Source: Magicicada septendecula (taxonomy: Eukaryota > Arthropoda > Insecta > Hemiptera > Cicadidae). From it: 64,000 nucleotides of DNA. The stretch lies in contig CM068367.1 of assembly GCA_034769895.1 (NCBI GenBank), positions 125,773,927-125,837,926 on the forward strand, in the 5' to 3' direction. Below the pieces are notes generated by a model. That model did not search any database and was not told the origin of the DNA. It was given only the letters and a program-made list of their open reading frames with translations. The position numbers and the translations under genes were made by a program. Positions 32,369-43,071 of the stretch are shown here, in pieces; position 1 is the first letter of the stretch, and each line of letters starts with the position of its first letter.

Positions 32369-32386
32369 TGTCCCTGTTCGGGCGCC
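32369..32386 (-). promoter_or_regulatory. Primer-binding site, lysine-tRNA type
   Basis: Minus strand TGGCGCCCGAACAGGGAC, 18 bases, two bases after the LTR end. This is the exact lysine-tRNA (Lys3-type) site known from HIV-1 and several insect LTR elements. It fixes the element's orientation. Confidence 0.93.
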
Positions 32387-32388
32387 AA

Positions 32389-32799
32389 TTAAAGCGTTAC
32401 GAGCTTTAATATAAATATTTAAAATCTAGAAATCTGTGTATATAACTGAAACTCTACTCGCTTAATAAAAAAGATTTAAATTGGTCCCACTTACCTTCTT
32501 AGCGAATTATCAGGGTGTCGTCTGATGTACTTAGGCAGAGAAAAACAACAGGTAATGCAATGACACACACACACACACACGTATTTTACAAACATAAATA
32601 ACATGGTATTTTATTTATATAGCATGACAATTTTTCTGTTTACCTTCTGGTTTAGATTTATTAAACTACGCCTTATGGCTGAATTGTGAAACTACGTTCA
32701 ATTATGATTTCTACGGTAATTATGCTTTTATACCCTTCTATACCCTCCGAACAATATTTGATTCACCTAGCCATGCTATCAAGATTTATTTATTACTGA

Positions 32800-32839
<40 letters not shown>

Positions 32840-33594
32840 TTACGACTAACTTATTTTCTACTCAAAGAACGACCCAGTAATGCACACGCACAACTCACAT
32901 ACTATTTTAATTCCCCATAATTTAGATTTAGCGCTTTTAAATTGATTTTAATTAGTTAATAGATGTTTAAATGACTACTTTCCTGAACTTAGATCCATTG
33001 TTGTTTTCCTTGTTGTCTGAATAGGGTTCACGGTATACCGGGTTCACTTTTTTATGTCCGAAAAGTTTCTGCTGTTAATTTAGATATTCACCAATCACAT
33101 TTTGCACTGCTTTTTTGTTTCTGCACTCACATAATTAAAATTCTGCTTTAACACATGGTACTGTTGTACAACCGGCCGGTTATCGGTGTTGAAGGCGACA
33201 ACGTAGTTTTCCTAAGCGTCTATATAAACCACGCCTTCTCCATCCATGGCAACTATGTTCGTGATTGGTTGGTAAAAATCACGTGACGCTTTAATGAGTC
33301 GTCACGTGATATCACTTGTGGAGCGAGTTTAAATAGTTTCGTTCTGTCTCTGGGCTCGCTAAAAAGTTTGTGCTTTTTGCCAACGGAAAACGCAATCATC
33401 CGCGCACCGGTTCGCATTCCAACACCTCAAGGAGCAGTGCTTATTGCAGGGCGCTGACAAAATATGCGTCTTGGTGCTCCGACGAAGTAAAACAAGGAAT
33501 GTTAATTGTTCAAAACTGAGGCCGTTTGGGTAGACCTTATGTTACACTTATAATTGCAATAAAAAATAAAACCCCTCAATTTTGTCCCATCACA
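32389..33594 (-). repeat. 5' LTR of gag-only element 1
   Basis: 1206 bp, near-identical to 27074-28288. Followed on the right by the ATTT duplication and the interrupted hAT transposase. Confidence 0.95.
33221..33310 (-). promoter_or_regulatory. LTR promoter: paired E-box palindrome upstream of a TATA box
   Basis: ATCACGTGACG (33278-33288) and its exact reverse complement CGTCACGTGAT (33300-33310) each contain the E-box CACGTG. In the element's sense, about 50 bases downstream, lies TTTATATAG (around 33221-33228), a TATA box. Order and spacing fit a bHLH-responsive promoter driving the element RNA. Confidence 0.65.
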
Positions 33595-33598
33595 ATTT

Positions 33599-34219
33599 GT
33601 CTGTATTGCTTATCCTCATAAATAAGCTGTAATTCGTTTTTCAGTCTTTCGAAATCGGTAAACAGATTAGGGTAACACATCTTTAAGTTACTTAATGCAT
33701 CCGTGGGAAAGTTTTCAGAATACGTTACGAACTTTGAAGTATCCATTAATGTAACAAACTGAAGCTTTTCCATATCATTAAAACATGTGGTTATTTGTAC
33801 TGAAAGGTTATCTAAAATTTCATAATACAGAATTTTGTATTTTTCAAAAAGTTGATCACGTGTGAGTGTAATTCTTTTCTTCAACTCATGGTATTCAGTT
33901 GGAATTGTTGTTTTTGAAGCAGCTAAATCGAAAATTTTAATAAATGCATCATCAGTTCTTTTGCTATTTATGAGTGTTTGAGTATTTTTAACTTGCGAGA
34001 TACAGAAATTAATGTCAAATGACTTCTTTTGTAGCACATTGAAGAGAACATCCGTGGCTCCAAAAATTTCATTAAAAATGACAACCAAAAGCGTAAATTC
34101 AAAATCATTAAATTTATTTAAGAAGCCATCACTCTGCCTAATTGATGTTTGATCATAATTTGAATCGTTCACAATTTTAGTGAATACTTCTTTTAATGAA
34201 TCCCATTCGTTGTATATAG
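33599..34219 (-). pseudogene. hAT transposase, middle piece (between the two nested insertions)
   Basis: Reads YNEWDSLKEVF, FDFEFTLLVVIFNEIFGATD, VLFNVLQKKSFDINF and LKKRITLTRDQLFEKYKILY, the helical region that follows the second catalytic Asp in hAT proteins of this type. It joins the N-terminal piece across the Tigger element (TA duplication) and the C-terminal piece across the LTR element (ATTT duplication). The open frame spills a little into both neighbours, which is not real coding. Confidence 0.88.
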
Positions 34220-34221
34220 TA

Positions 34222-35279
34222 CAGTATTCCCTCGCCAACCGCGGGGGTTAGGTTCCTACAAAACATCGCGGTTAGTGAATCCGCGGTTGGTGAAGTTAAC
34301 TTTATATGGGAAAAGTAAGGTTAGGGGAATCTGAAACAAAGCCAGAAATATAAAATACTGTACAACTCTTTATTATACAGTATACACTACATTGTTCGAA
34401 TGTATAAAACCGGTTTGGATTTCAAATAGCTGACAGTTATTTAAATTATAAAAATTTTCAAAATTTTTAAAATACATACTGTATTACATTATAAAGAAAA
34501 AGCCGCTAAGACAAGGAAAAAATAGCGGCCAGTTTTTAGTGCTAAGTAAGTCCAGTTTTATAGCTTACTACAATTTTCAACTTAAAATTTTAAAATAAAA
34601 ACAATTTTTAACACACAAACAATTTAAACGCAAAATTTTAATCAAAACAATTTTAAATCGATGCATGGGAATCGGCACTTGTGGAAGGGTGAGAGACGTC
34701 AGTTGACTTGCCACCAGATGATTTAAAATAGCATAAAAGAGAAGTCTGCTTCATTTTATTTTGAAACTCCTTCTGAAGCTGCTTGTATGGAGATAATAAA
34801 TCCTTCAAACCCCGTTTGAATTTTATAGTTGACTCGTTGACAGCCATTAACCTGGCCACAGACGCAGCACTCTCACCGCGCCCTAACCTGTTCAAAACAT
34901 CGAGCTTTTTCTCCAGCGGTAGTACATTCCTAGCCCTTTTGGCTAGCTTATCACCGCCAATTATGTTTTCCGAACGTTTGGAACACATTATGACGAAAGG
35001 ATAGTTTATAAAAGAGTAAATTAACACTAGATAATAAGAACAATGCACACTAAAAACTAAAGAACACGCAATACGTCACGGCAGAAGAGCAACGCGCGAC
35101 TGACCGACTTCAATCCGATTTGAAGGGATACGTGTGCACGAAGTGCTGCCTAGCGGATGCTACTACAAACCGCGTATAAGCGAATTCCAGCCCCGCGGTT
35201 GGAAACTACTGCGCATTTATAAAACCGCGTATAAATGAATTCCGCGGTTGGAGAACCCGCGGTTGACGAGGGATTACTG
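34222..35279 (-). mobile_element. Tigger/pogo-type (Tc1/mariner superfamily) deletion derivative
   Basis: Ends are CAGTATTCCCTCGCCAACCG on the left and CAGTAATCCCTCGTCAACCG reversed on the right, with TA on both sides (34220-34221, 35280-35281). CCGCGGTTGG motifs repeat in both subterminal parts. The 1.06-kb interior carries a short transposase-derived ORF on the minus strand. The catalytic core is missing, so it is non-autonomous. Confidence 0.92.
34653..34988 (-). CDS. Tigger/pogo transposase remnant: N-terminal HTH joined to C-terminal tail
   Basis: I place the start at methionine MCSKRSENI (34988); an upstream in-frame methionine at 35048 adds a hydrophobic stretch unlike the family. LPLEKKLDVLNRLGRGESAA is a Psq/CENP-B N-terminal helix-turn-helix, the DNA-binding part of pogo-type transposases. 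It is followed directly by QTSLLCYFKSSGG and a Ser-rich tail typical of Tigger C-termini. The DDE catalytic domain is absent. An internal deletion that keeps the frame gives a 111-codon protein which could still bind the element's ends. Expression is unproven. Confidence 0.7.
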   Translation of the reverse strand: MCSKRSENIIGGDKLAKRARNVLPLEKKLDVLNRLGRGESAASVARLMAVNESTIKFKRGLKDLLSPYKQLQKEFQNKMKQTSLLCYFKSSGGKSTDVSHPSTSADSHASI

Positions 35280-35281
35280 TA

Positions 35282-36518
35282 TTCACAATTTTTGAATTAG
35301 ACTTCCATCGCGTAATAACGGAAGTAGGGATTCGTTTTCCAACGACCGTGTCTACTGCGTAAGTTCGCTTAGCAGAACTGTGGAAAAAGAGGGTAAACCG
35401 TTAACAGTCGCAAAAAATATCCGACATTTCGAAATGCTGTTGCAGCTTTGTTGTAGCACTAAATTCAAACGATGCGCCATGCAATGAACAAAAACCGCTT
35501 GTGGCACTACTTCTTTGATTTTTGCCTGAAGACCATTTAATTCTCCTGACATAACGCTTGCACCATCAAAACACTGGGCAATAAGTTTTGATTTATAGTC
35601 AAATTTTTCGAGGGACCTTGACACAACGTGAAACAGTGCGTCGGCAGTCCGACTGGAACTAACATCATAAAATCCCAAAAATCTTTCCACCAGCTTTCCT
35701 CCGGGAATAACGTATCTAATTACGATGCTACATTGAGATTTGTGGACAATGTCTGTGGAATCATCCACTTGAATTGAAAAAAATGTACTATCTTTTATTT
35801 CCTTTGCGATGTGCTCATCAATATATTGTGAAATGCAGTCAATTATTTCATTCTGAATACTCTTAGAATTGCCGGCAAAGACGGGTGAGATTTTTTTATA
35901 GTGTTCTTGAATATCTACAGGGCTTATCGAAACGAAGGTTTCTAGCAGTTCTTTAAAATTTCCGCGATTAATAGATGATAACTCTTCGTGGTGACCGCGA
36001 AATGCTAATTCTTGTTTACCCAAGTAAAGAACTGCACGAATAGGAAGATGCATGAAACGTCTGTTAAGCCGAACGTTGTCATTGAAGTGTTTAATATACA
36101 ACCTAGAATTTTCCTTCAAAGCATCCTCGATAGTACTTAAATTTTTCTTTAATTTTGAAAAACTCAATGCACAACGCATGTGCTCAGAAGAACCTTCATG
36201 TTTAGAAAGAGCACGAGTAACGTTACCAAAATCATCAAAGCCGTTCTTATTCCACGCACTTGATTTAACACTAATAATTAAGCAGGGCATACAAAAAAGT
36301 TTATTTAAATAATAACTGCCACACAACCACTCGAACGTTGAATACCAATTTTGTTTAAAGTTGCGATTGTACACCTTGTCCTTTATTTTTGCAACCTTAT
36401 TTACTTTCAATATAGACATAGGTTTTTCACAGCTTAAAAAGTCTTTCTTATCATCATTATTCCATCTTGAAAATGGTGTTTCTAATAAAACACATACAGG
36501 ATCATATGAAGGAAACAT
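35282..36518 (-). pseudogene. hAT transposase, N-terminal piece
   Basis: Starts MFPSYDPVCVLLETPFSRW at 36518. It has a TTF-type zinc finger (LFCMPCLIISV...HEGSSEHMRC), first catalytic Asp in FFSIQVDDSTD, second Asp in QCFDGASVMSG, and VHCMAHRLNLVL. A one-base length change near 35383-35400 sends the frame to a stop at 35352, while the alternative frame (SAKRTYAVDTVV...WKSNSKIVN) continues to the TA site of the Tigger insertion. All three catalytic acids of hAT are visible across the three pieces. The gene died by the two insertions plus this shift. Confidence 0.9.
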
Positions 36519-36985
36519 TCTGTAAAAACTTCACACACCACGAACAACGAACAAAACAAACGCGCTGGATAGGTAAAGCACTGCACGTACACCACTGAGA
36601 AACAGCCAGCGATACTGCTTCACGTGTGTGGGGGAACATTGAGTACGGAATACGTTGTCATGGTAACCGTGATAAACCGAGCGTTGTTAGTGACGTATTA
36701 ACTGATGCAGCATTCGATGTACAGAAAGCTGCTTCTACGATCTCAGCGCTTTCCGCCACCAGTAGGCTTGTATGTGATCGCAGCGAAGTTCAGCTTCTCT
36801 AACCTATTTCCATCGCTTGTAAATGTTATTTTAATTATTATACAGACGAAATTTAATTAAAAAAAAATTTTTAAACATAAAATTTACTAAAAATTGAAAA
36901 TAATTTTGTGTAAAAAGAAACACATTGAACCAGTTATTTTAGGTGAAGCAGCGCTTCACCTGCGTCACCTGACGAGCCGCCACTG
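36519..36985 (-). other. 5' noncoding end of the hAT element
   Basis: Contains the presumed transposase promoter and the right terminal repeat. The palindrome around 36942-36962 (GGTGAAGC/GCTTCACC) is a likely transposase-binding site. Confidence 0.6.
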
Positions 36986-36993
36986 AAACAAAC

Positions 36994-39900
36994 ATAAAAA
37001 CTCACCAGTAAGTTTTGTTTAAACATTTCAAAAATAATGTTGTCCTCTTTTCAAATAAGTGGGAATGTTTACTTGTATATGTTTAACTGATCTCTTGTTT
37101 AAGGCAATCCAAAAATTTCTTCCTCATTACAAAGAGACATCATACCATAAAAAATTATTCATTTGAAGTATGCCGCAACTAGTATATATGTACAAAGTAA
37201 ATGGAAATGGACCTTGCAAGTTGTATTTTCAATATATTTTAGCTCTATAGTGCTATATTTAAGAACTTTTTCACTCTCTAATTTTTTTAATACAAACTTT
37301 GTTTTTGTTGAACATACCATTTCCGCAACACGCAAAAAAAATTATTAGATTTACATTGTAATAAAACTCTTTAAACTAAAAAAAAAAAAACAATATTATT
37401 TCATCATTTGAAAGGGAATTTCATGCTCTTTTCAGTAATATATGGTTGTATTAGGGTATCTGGAGAGAGATTTTAGCCACAGATATTTTTCGATATATGC
37501 ATCACAACTTTGAAAGAATATTTATTTTTATATTTAAGAATAATTTTATCCATGATGAAAAATCATAATGCCAATTATGTCATTATTGCATATATTGCAA
37601 TTATGTCAATATGCCAATCAGAGAATAGCATCATCTGATTCTCCATAAAATTTAGGGCAAATGAATAAATTTTGAAGTCTCTAGCTCAATAAATATTGAT
37701 TTTACATAGAAAAGCCCAAATACATACAAGCTGGTTTCCCGCTGAAATTGTCCTCCGAAGTTAAAATCTCTTAAAACTTTAAACGACCATAATTCTGAAA
37801 CTACTTGTTAGAATTGGACGAAATTTTGGATTTTTTTCTTAGTTTTGTATTCACATAATGTGAACAAATTTTCATTAAAATCTGTGACAGTGGGTGTCGG
37901 GCCCCTGGATGATTTGGCATGGAATGGCCCAACAAGGAAGTTAAAGTTAAATAGTTTTATTGTGTGTCCACAATTACTTATTTAATTGGCACTACAATTC
38001 ACAGTTTTTGTTCAATTATTGGGAAGTCTTATATGCTTTAACTTCAAAGCCATCCTCCACAATATTTTTAGTAAAATTGAAGATGTTTTCATTAGTATTT
38101 TGAATCTCCAGTTTCATTAGCAATTAACATCCTGAAAGCATTATATCGCGCACAAGTTTAAGTAGTCTATATTGTAGTTTTAACAACTCTATTAAAAAAT
38201 TATATAATAGCTGGGATAATAATTCAACATTATTATTTTTTTCTATAAGGGTTTCCAGCTATGAGCTTTGATGGTCATCCATCCAAATTTTTCATTCATG
38301 GAGGCACAAATTCCTTAACCATATGGCCATCCATGGAATTCGTGCTTTGTTGCAATAACTAAACTTACCGATTTGAATTGTTTGGAATAATAATTTTACT
38401 AGATCATCAATTTAAAATGTCATTTATGTTACTAACAGGTAGCACTTAGATTGAATAGGCATCGATGTTTTAAAGTCTGTACAATACTAACTTGAAGTAT
38501 GCTTAATTTTTATGCACCACATTAATCACAATATAAAAAAGCATAGTCTACAAAAAATAAAAACTTTTGGTTCACATTTGTACACTACATATGAAATTGA
38601 CAGAAAACAACTTTCTCTAACTGGTCAAATAAGTATAAAGTTTACACAACTTACCATAGTTAAAAACCATATAATTAATATCAGAGCCATAAGTCATAAC
38701 TTGAATAATATTCTTGCAAAACAATGTAAAAAAAAAGCTCCAGTACAGGAGACCTGAAACAGAACCGAAAGTTTATTATTCTATTTTTAGCACAAATCAA
38801 ACAAGTCAAAACACCACAATCGCAAACACCAATAGTGTGTATGTCGTGCATGTGCATGTATCAAGCACACGTTTTAAGAGAGTATGATGTACAGATTAAC
38901 TTGATTCTGGTCTTGTTAGTACACATTTTAAAAAATGGTACTGAATCCATATTACCTGAAACATGAAATATCTAAAGGACATCAGTGGTGTACTTTACAG
39001 GTCAATCTGAACACTAAACTAAACAATCCATCTGCTGATATTTAACTGACAAACTTTTATTAGTGGATTGGGATTCTTATAAAGGACACCATTTACTTCA
39101 TTCTGCTATTTTAGTGACTCCTGGCTACATTTCTGGCACAACTTACTTTTATTCCTATCTGATTATGAGCTGAAATGTTTGAAGAGAAGTCACTATAATA
39201 GGCGGAGTGCAAATGGTTGTGTTCTATATAAAAAACTCAGTGATATTTTGGATAAAAGAGAGTAAACATTCATTTTGATAACTCAGCTACTAGCCTAAAA
39301 AACTATTACAAACTTACAGAATTCAAACATAGATACTAAATTTTTAATTTTTACAATGCATCTTTTACTATCAGATGTAATTACTTTGTATAATAAAACA
39401 GTTCAAGTTTAATGTTTATTTTTTTAGTTCCTATCTCATTCCTCAAAAATTAAATGGGGCTGTGATCAAAATAAAAATTCTGGCTTTGTATGAACATATC
39501 ATTATTATACACAACACAGTAAATTAAAATGTTATTATACTGAAATTATTATTTTATGAAATAAATAATATTTTACAAAGATTTATGCCTTACCAATTTA
39601 AACACTTCAATACTCTTCTTAATCCTGTAGAATAAACCCACCAACCAATTAAAAAAATTATTATTGGGAACTAGCAGTTTTCCAGATATTATTTACACAA
39701 AACTAAAACTTCCAAGCAACTACCATTCCACTACACCATACAACTTTGACAGCAATTAAACAATTTACACTCATACAAACATCTGTCTTTATTACACAAT
39801 GAAGTATCCAAACAAGTCTATATAACCCATAAAGCACACATTTCTTTGTATTTTGCGACTACCCTTCAGACGGTGGGGGGAAGCGTCTAAACTTGCATGT

Positions 39901-40740
39901 CTAAACATGTTAACAATTGTTTTTCTTTAAAGCAGTTTTAAGGGTTGTTAATCTATAGCATTGGTAACACCCCTCTCATCACGCATACTTCATGCACACT
40001 CAACAGACCAGTTATTCTTGAGACATCAATATCGCACAAGTCTTCATTATAAATATTATAATTTATTATAAACACGCTTATAACGCTATGATTTTAATAA
40101 AAGACCCACAAAATATCACGTTCCTCCAATGATGCAACAAGTGTTAACCGATAACTCTAATATTCTGCAACAATATTGTAGATTTACTCCAATAACATAG
40201 AATGAAACTAAAAATCGTACCGTATATAGCCTATTTTTCATTACTTTTCAAGCCTTTTTAAACTCAGAAAAATAAATAGGCATTGGCCTAACCCCTGATG
40301 ATGTTACCTGCACGAAATAATAAGTCAACTACATAATTTATTATTTTAACATAATTATTTATATATATATATATATATTATCAAACTAAATTACTTGTGA
40401 AAGTATAATCTTAATTCTGTAAAACGTGGGTCAGGTTTACATAATATTATAAAAAATAAGAACATTATACTTGCTGAAGTAATTATAATTTGATAATATA
40501 TGTATTATTCACAAATCCTTCAAGAAACTTAACGAGTTACGTACAAAGAAATAATTATTTTAAAATAAAACAATCCTTCGTTTAATTTTGGTATATACTT
40601 TAAGAAAACAGTAAAATCTCACTTAAAATATTTATGAATTGTCAGGGATCTGACACCTTTCTAATAGTTTCAATTTGTTGTGAAATGCTTAAAATCAATT
40701 AAGTTTACTACAGTTTTAAGGATATTAAAAACGGACTCGA
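36994..40740. other. Unique AT-rich sequence without recognised genes
   Basis: About 3.7 kb without transposon ends, long ORFs or repeats that I recognise. If the candidate promoter near 40.9 kb is real, this could be a first intron or gene body on the minus strand. Confidence 0.4.
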
Positions 40741-40751
40741 CAAACACTTAC

Positions 40752-40960
40752 CAAAACAACAGTAATAACGATTATCACAACTTAACGTCAAACACGATGC
40801 ACTCGTTACAAAACACCATTCTCCACTGAATTTAGCTTAGCAGAAGTCTCGCAAACGCACGGGCATTTATTCATGTCTGTACATGCAAAGTTTCGATCCC
40901 TCCGCGCATGCGCTCGTTCGTCTTTGGCGCCAACAATCGTCCGCAACAGACGCTGTTTGA
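40752..40960 (-). promoter_or_regulatory. Candidate host promoter and first exon with NRF-1-like site
   Basis: A local CpG-rich patch contains the perfect palindrome GCGCATGCGC (40905-40914), the NRF-1 / EWG-type site common in housekeeping promoters of animals. About 150 bases away in the minus direction is a consensus splice donor TTTTG|GTAAGTG (exon end 40752). No TATA box was seen. This could be an untranslated first exon of a minus-strand host gene. The overlapping 86-codon ORF at 40806-41066 has no family features. Confidence 0.35.
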
Positions 40961-41270
40961 ACGTCCAACCCTTGGTTAATTTAAAAGAAATACAATTCAC
41001 AAATGTCAGTAATAAGATTATTTGTAGGTAATAGTTCCGAGTGACTACCTGTGCTCTGGCAGCCACAAAACTTGCAAAAACCGCGTTTTTTATGTTTCTA
41101 TGTAAATTGTAAACTACAGGTCAAAACTAGGTGCGGACGCAAAAAATTCGCACTTTTATTTGGAAGTTGCAAAAAATGCATAATTACTTATACTAGTACA
41201 GCAAATAGGTAAAATGATTATATAAACAATAAAATTTGCTGTCTCAAGTCATAAAGGGGTGTATACATGC

Positions 41271-41272
<2 letters not shown>

Positions 41273-41341
<69 letters not shown>
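41273..41341. repeat. CT microsatellite
   Basis: About 34 uninterrupted CT units. Confidence 0.98.
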
Positions 41342-41344
<3 letters not shown>

Positions 41345-42445
41345 GATATTTAGAGTTATTTATCTTATACCATTATGTATTATATATTTAACTACCTTAT
41401 TTTATTAATTATTGTAGTAAAGTTTAATTAATTGTTATTAACTAAAGTATATAATATTATTTACCCAATGGTATTATAAGGATAATAATGGAAAAGTGAT
41501 AAGATCTCCTTTTATGGTTAGAAGCATCAAATAGATAGGCTTATATTAAAAATCATCATACAGATGTACTAAACATTGAAAGAAATATTGGAATTAATAT
41601 CCCAATTTTAGGGCTGCAAGGGTGAAAACAAGCTTTTGCAGAACCTTTTTTGTAGAATGTAGACTTTTACAAAAAGATAGGTCTATATGAAAAATAAATT
41701 ATGTTATATGTCCTTTAATTTTGTTATTGTTCTGTCTACTTTTGATCAAAATTGACAGAAATAGCGTTTTGTGATAATATAACCTTTTTTATGACATTAA
41801 AACACACATTCCCCTGAATAAAGTTTTGTGACTTGCTTGGAAGTGTATGGTTCTTTTACTTAAAAGCAGATGCTAATTTAATTTCCTTTAACTTGTTTCT
41901 TTTATGTATTGTTGTAAGAACAAAACTGACCAACTTATGTACTGAAATTGTTAAAATACTAGGTCTATTGTTAATAAAAATTTTTAAAAGCATATAATTA
42001 CAAAACTGCATATTATTGCAGTGACAATAAATTTTTATGTAGTTTTCTAATTTTGTTATACCCTTTGTCTAACCATTCTAGTGTTGTTTATAATTACTAA
42101 TACAGAATTTTTTAATGCATTCTAAATTTTTATTTATTTTGGCATCAATATGACAAAAACTATTTTTCTATAATTTCTGAAATTACAATTTTTAGAAAAT
42201 ATTTTTAATGTTATTTTAAACTATATCTAAAAACACGTCTAAAAAGCATGCAAGAAAGATTTTAATGATAGTCAGTAATGTCAGTCATTTTACTTCCATA
42301 TTCCTTAAGGAAAGGAAGTATGGTGATGGCAAAAAAAATCGTGTTCGAGATTATTGCAGATTCTGATTGTACTACACTCAAAACATGAAAAAAAGTCGTT
42401 TTTCGAAAAGTGTTTGTGTTTGTGTCTGTGTGTCTGTGTAGATTT
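41342..42445. other. AT-rich sequence, nothing recognised
   Basis: About 1.1 kb with no ORF, terminal repeat or motif of note. Confidence 0.5.
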
Positions 42446-42925
42446 TTTTCTATGGCAAACGATAACAGCCGCAAATTCAAACAGAATCAAATAATTTTTT
42501 GCATACAGCTCTGATTTGTAGAGTACTCACGACCTATTGTTTTTGGTGAAGATCGGTTGAGGGAAAGGGATAGTTTACCTGCAACGGTTTTTTTTTATCA
42601 AGGGAAATTTTTTTTTTGCAAACGATAGCCGCAAATTCAAACAGAATCAAATAATGTTTCGCATACAGCCCTGAATTGTAGAGTTCTCAAGATCTATTGT
42701 TTTTGGTGAAGATCGGTTAAGGGAAAGGGGTAGTTTACCTGCAACGTTTAATGTTTTAACAAGGGTATTTTCTATGGCAAACGATAACAGCCGCAAATTC
42801 AAACAGAATCAAATAATGTTTTGCATACGTCCCTGAATTGTAGAGATCTCAAGGATTTTCGATTTTGGTGAAGATCGGTTAAGGGGAAGGGGTAGTTTAC
42901 CTGCAACCTTTTACGTTTTAACAAC
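42446..42925. repeat. Three-copy tandem repeat, period about 160 bp
   Basis: Units begin near 42449, 42607 and 42769 with GCAAACGATA(ACA)GCCGCAA, run through GGTGAAGATCGGTT and GTAGTTTACCTGCAAC, and end in a T-rich spacer. The units are about 90% alike by eye. No protein coding. Confidence 0.9.
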
Positions 42926-43071
42926 AGTAAAGTACTTGAAAATGCATTTAAACTTTTTCAAACAATGGTAATTGTTAAAAATAAAATAATTTTGTTGCTA
43001 CGCAAATTTATTGCCTGGCAACAAAATTATAATTTTTTCATTTTAATGTAAATTATGTATGAGTTAATATA

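Larger units (their letters stand above)
27074..33594 (-). mobile_element. Gag-only LTR retrotransposon 1 (non-autonomous), inserted in a hAT transposase gene
   Basis: The two LTRs (27074-28288 and 32389-33594) run TGTGAT to CTTTA in the minus sense, and the 4-bp duplication ATTT lies on both sides (27070-27073, 33595-33598). Reading on the minus strand: 5' LTR, a primer site matching the lysine-tRNA type, one 478-codon gag-like ORF, a 2.6-kb noncoding region with a structured module, G-tracts, a polypurine tract and the 3' LTR. No protease, RT, RNase H or integrase is visible in 4.1 kb of interior. The ORF looks whole. The LTRs differ by only a couple of substitutions, a 3-bp indel and microsatellite lengths, so the insertion is young. 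It must have been copied by enzymes from another element. Confidence 0.92.
26569..36985 (-). mobile_element. hAT DNA transposon carrying two nested insertions
   Basis: Ends are CAGTGGCGGCTCGTG on the left and CAGTGGCGGCTCGTC reversed on the right. Target duplication AAACAAAC is at 26561-26568 and 36986-36993. The transposase lies on the minus strand and is cut into three by a Tigger/pogo element (34222-35279) and an LTR element (27074-33594). Without them the hAT would be about 2.8 kb. The right subterminal region has the palindrome AGGTGAAGCAGCGCTTCACCT-like arms near 36942-36962. It is related to, but distinct from, the hAT at 17438-21107. Confidence 0.95.

Noticed and set aside
37000-40740. 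Host exons in the quiet region
   Set aside because: Short AT-rich ORFs only; no conserved domain, codon bias or paired splice sites visible by eye.
40806-41066. 86-codon minus-strand ORF over the CpG-rich patch
   Set aside because: No family features or Kozak-like context; better explained as a by-product of a candidate untranslated first exon.
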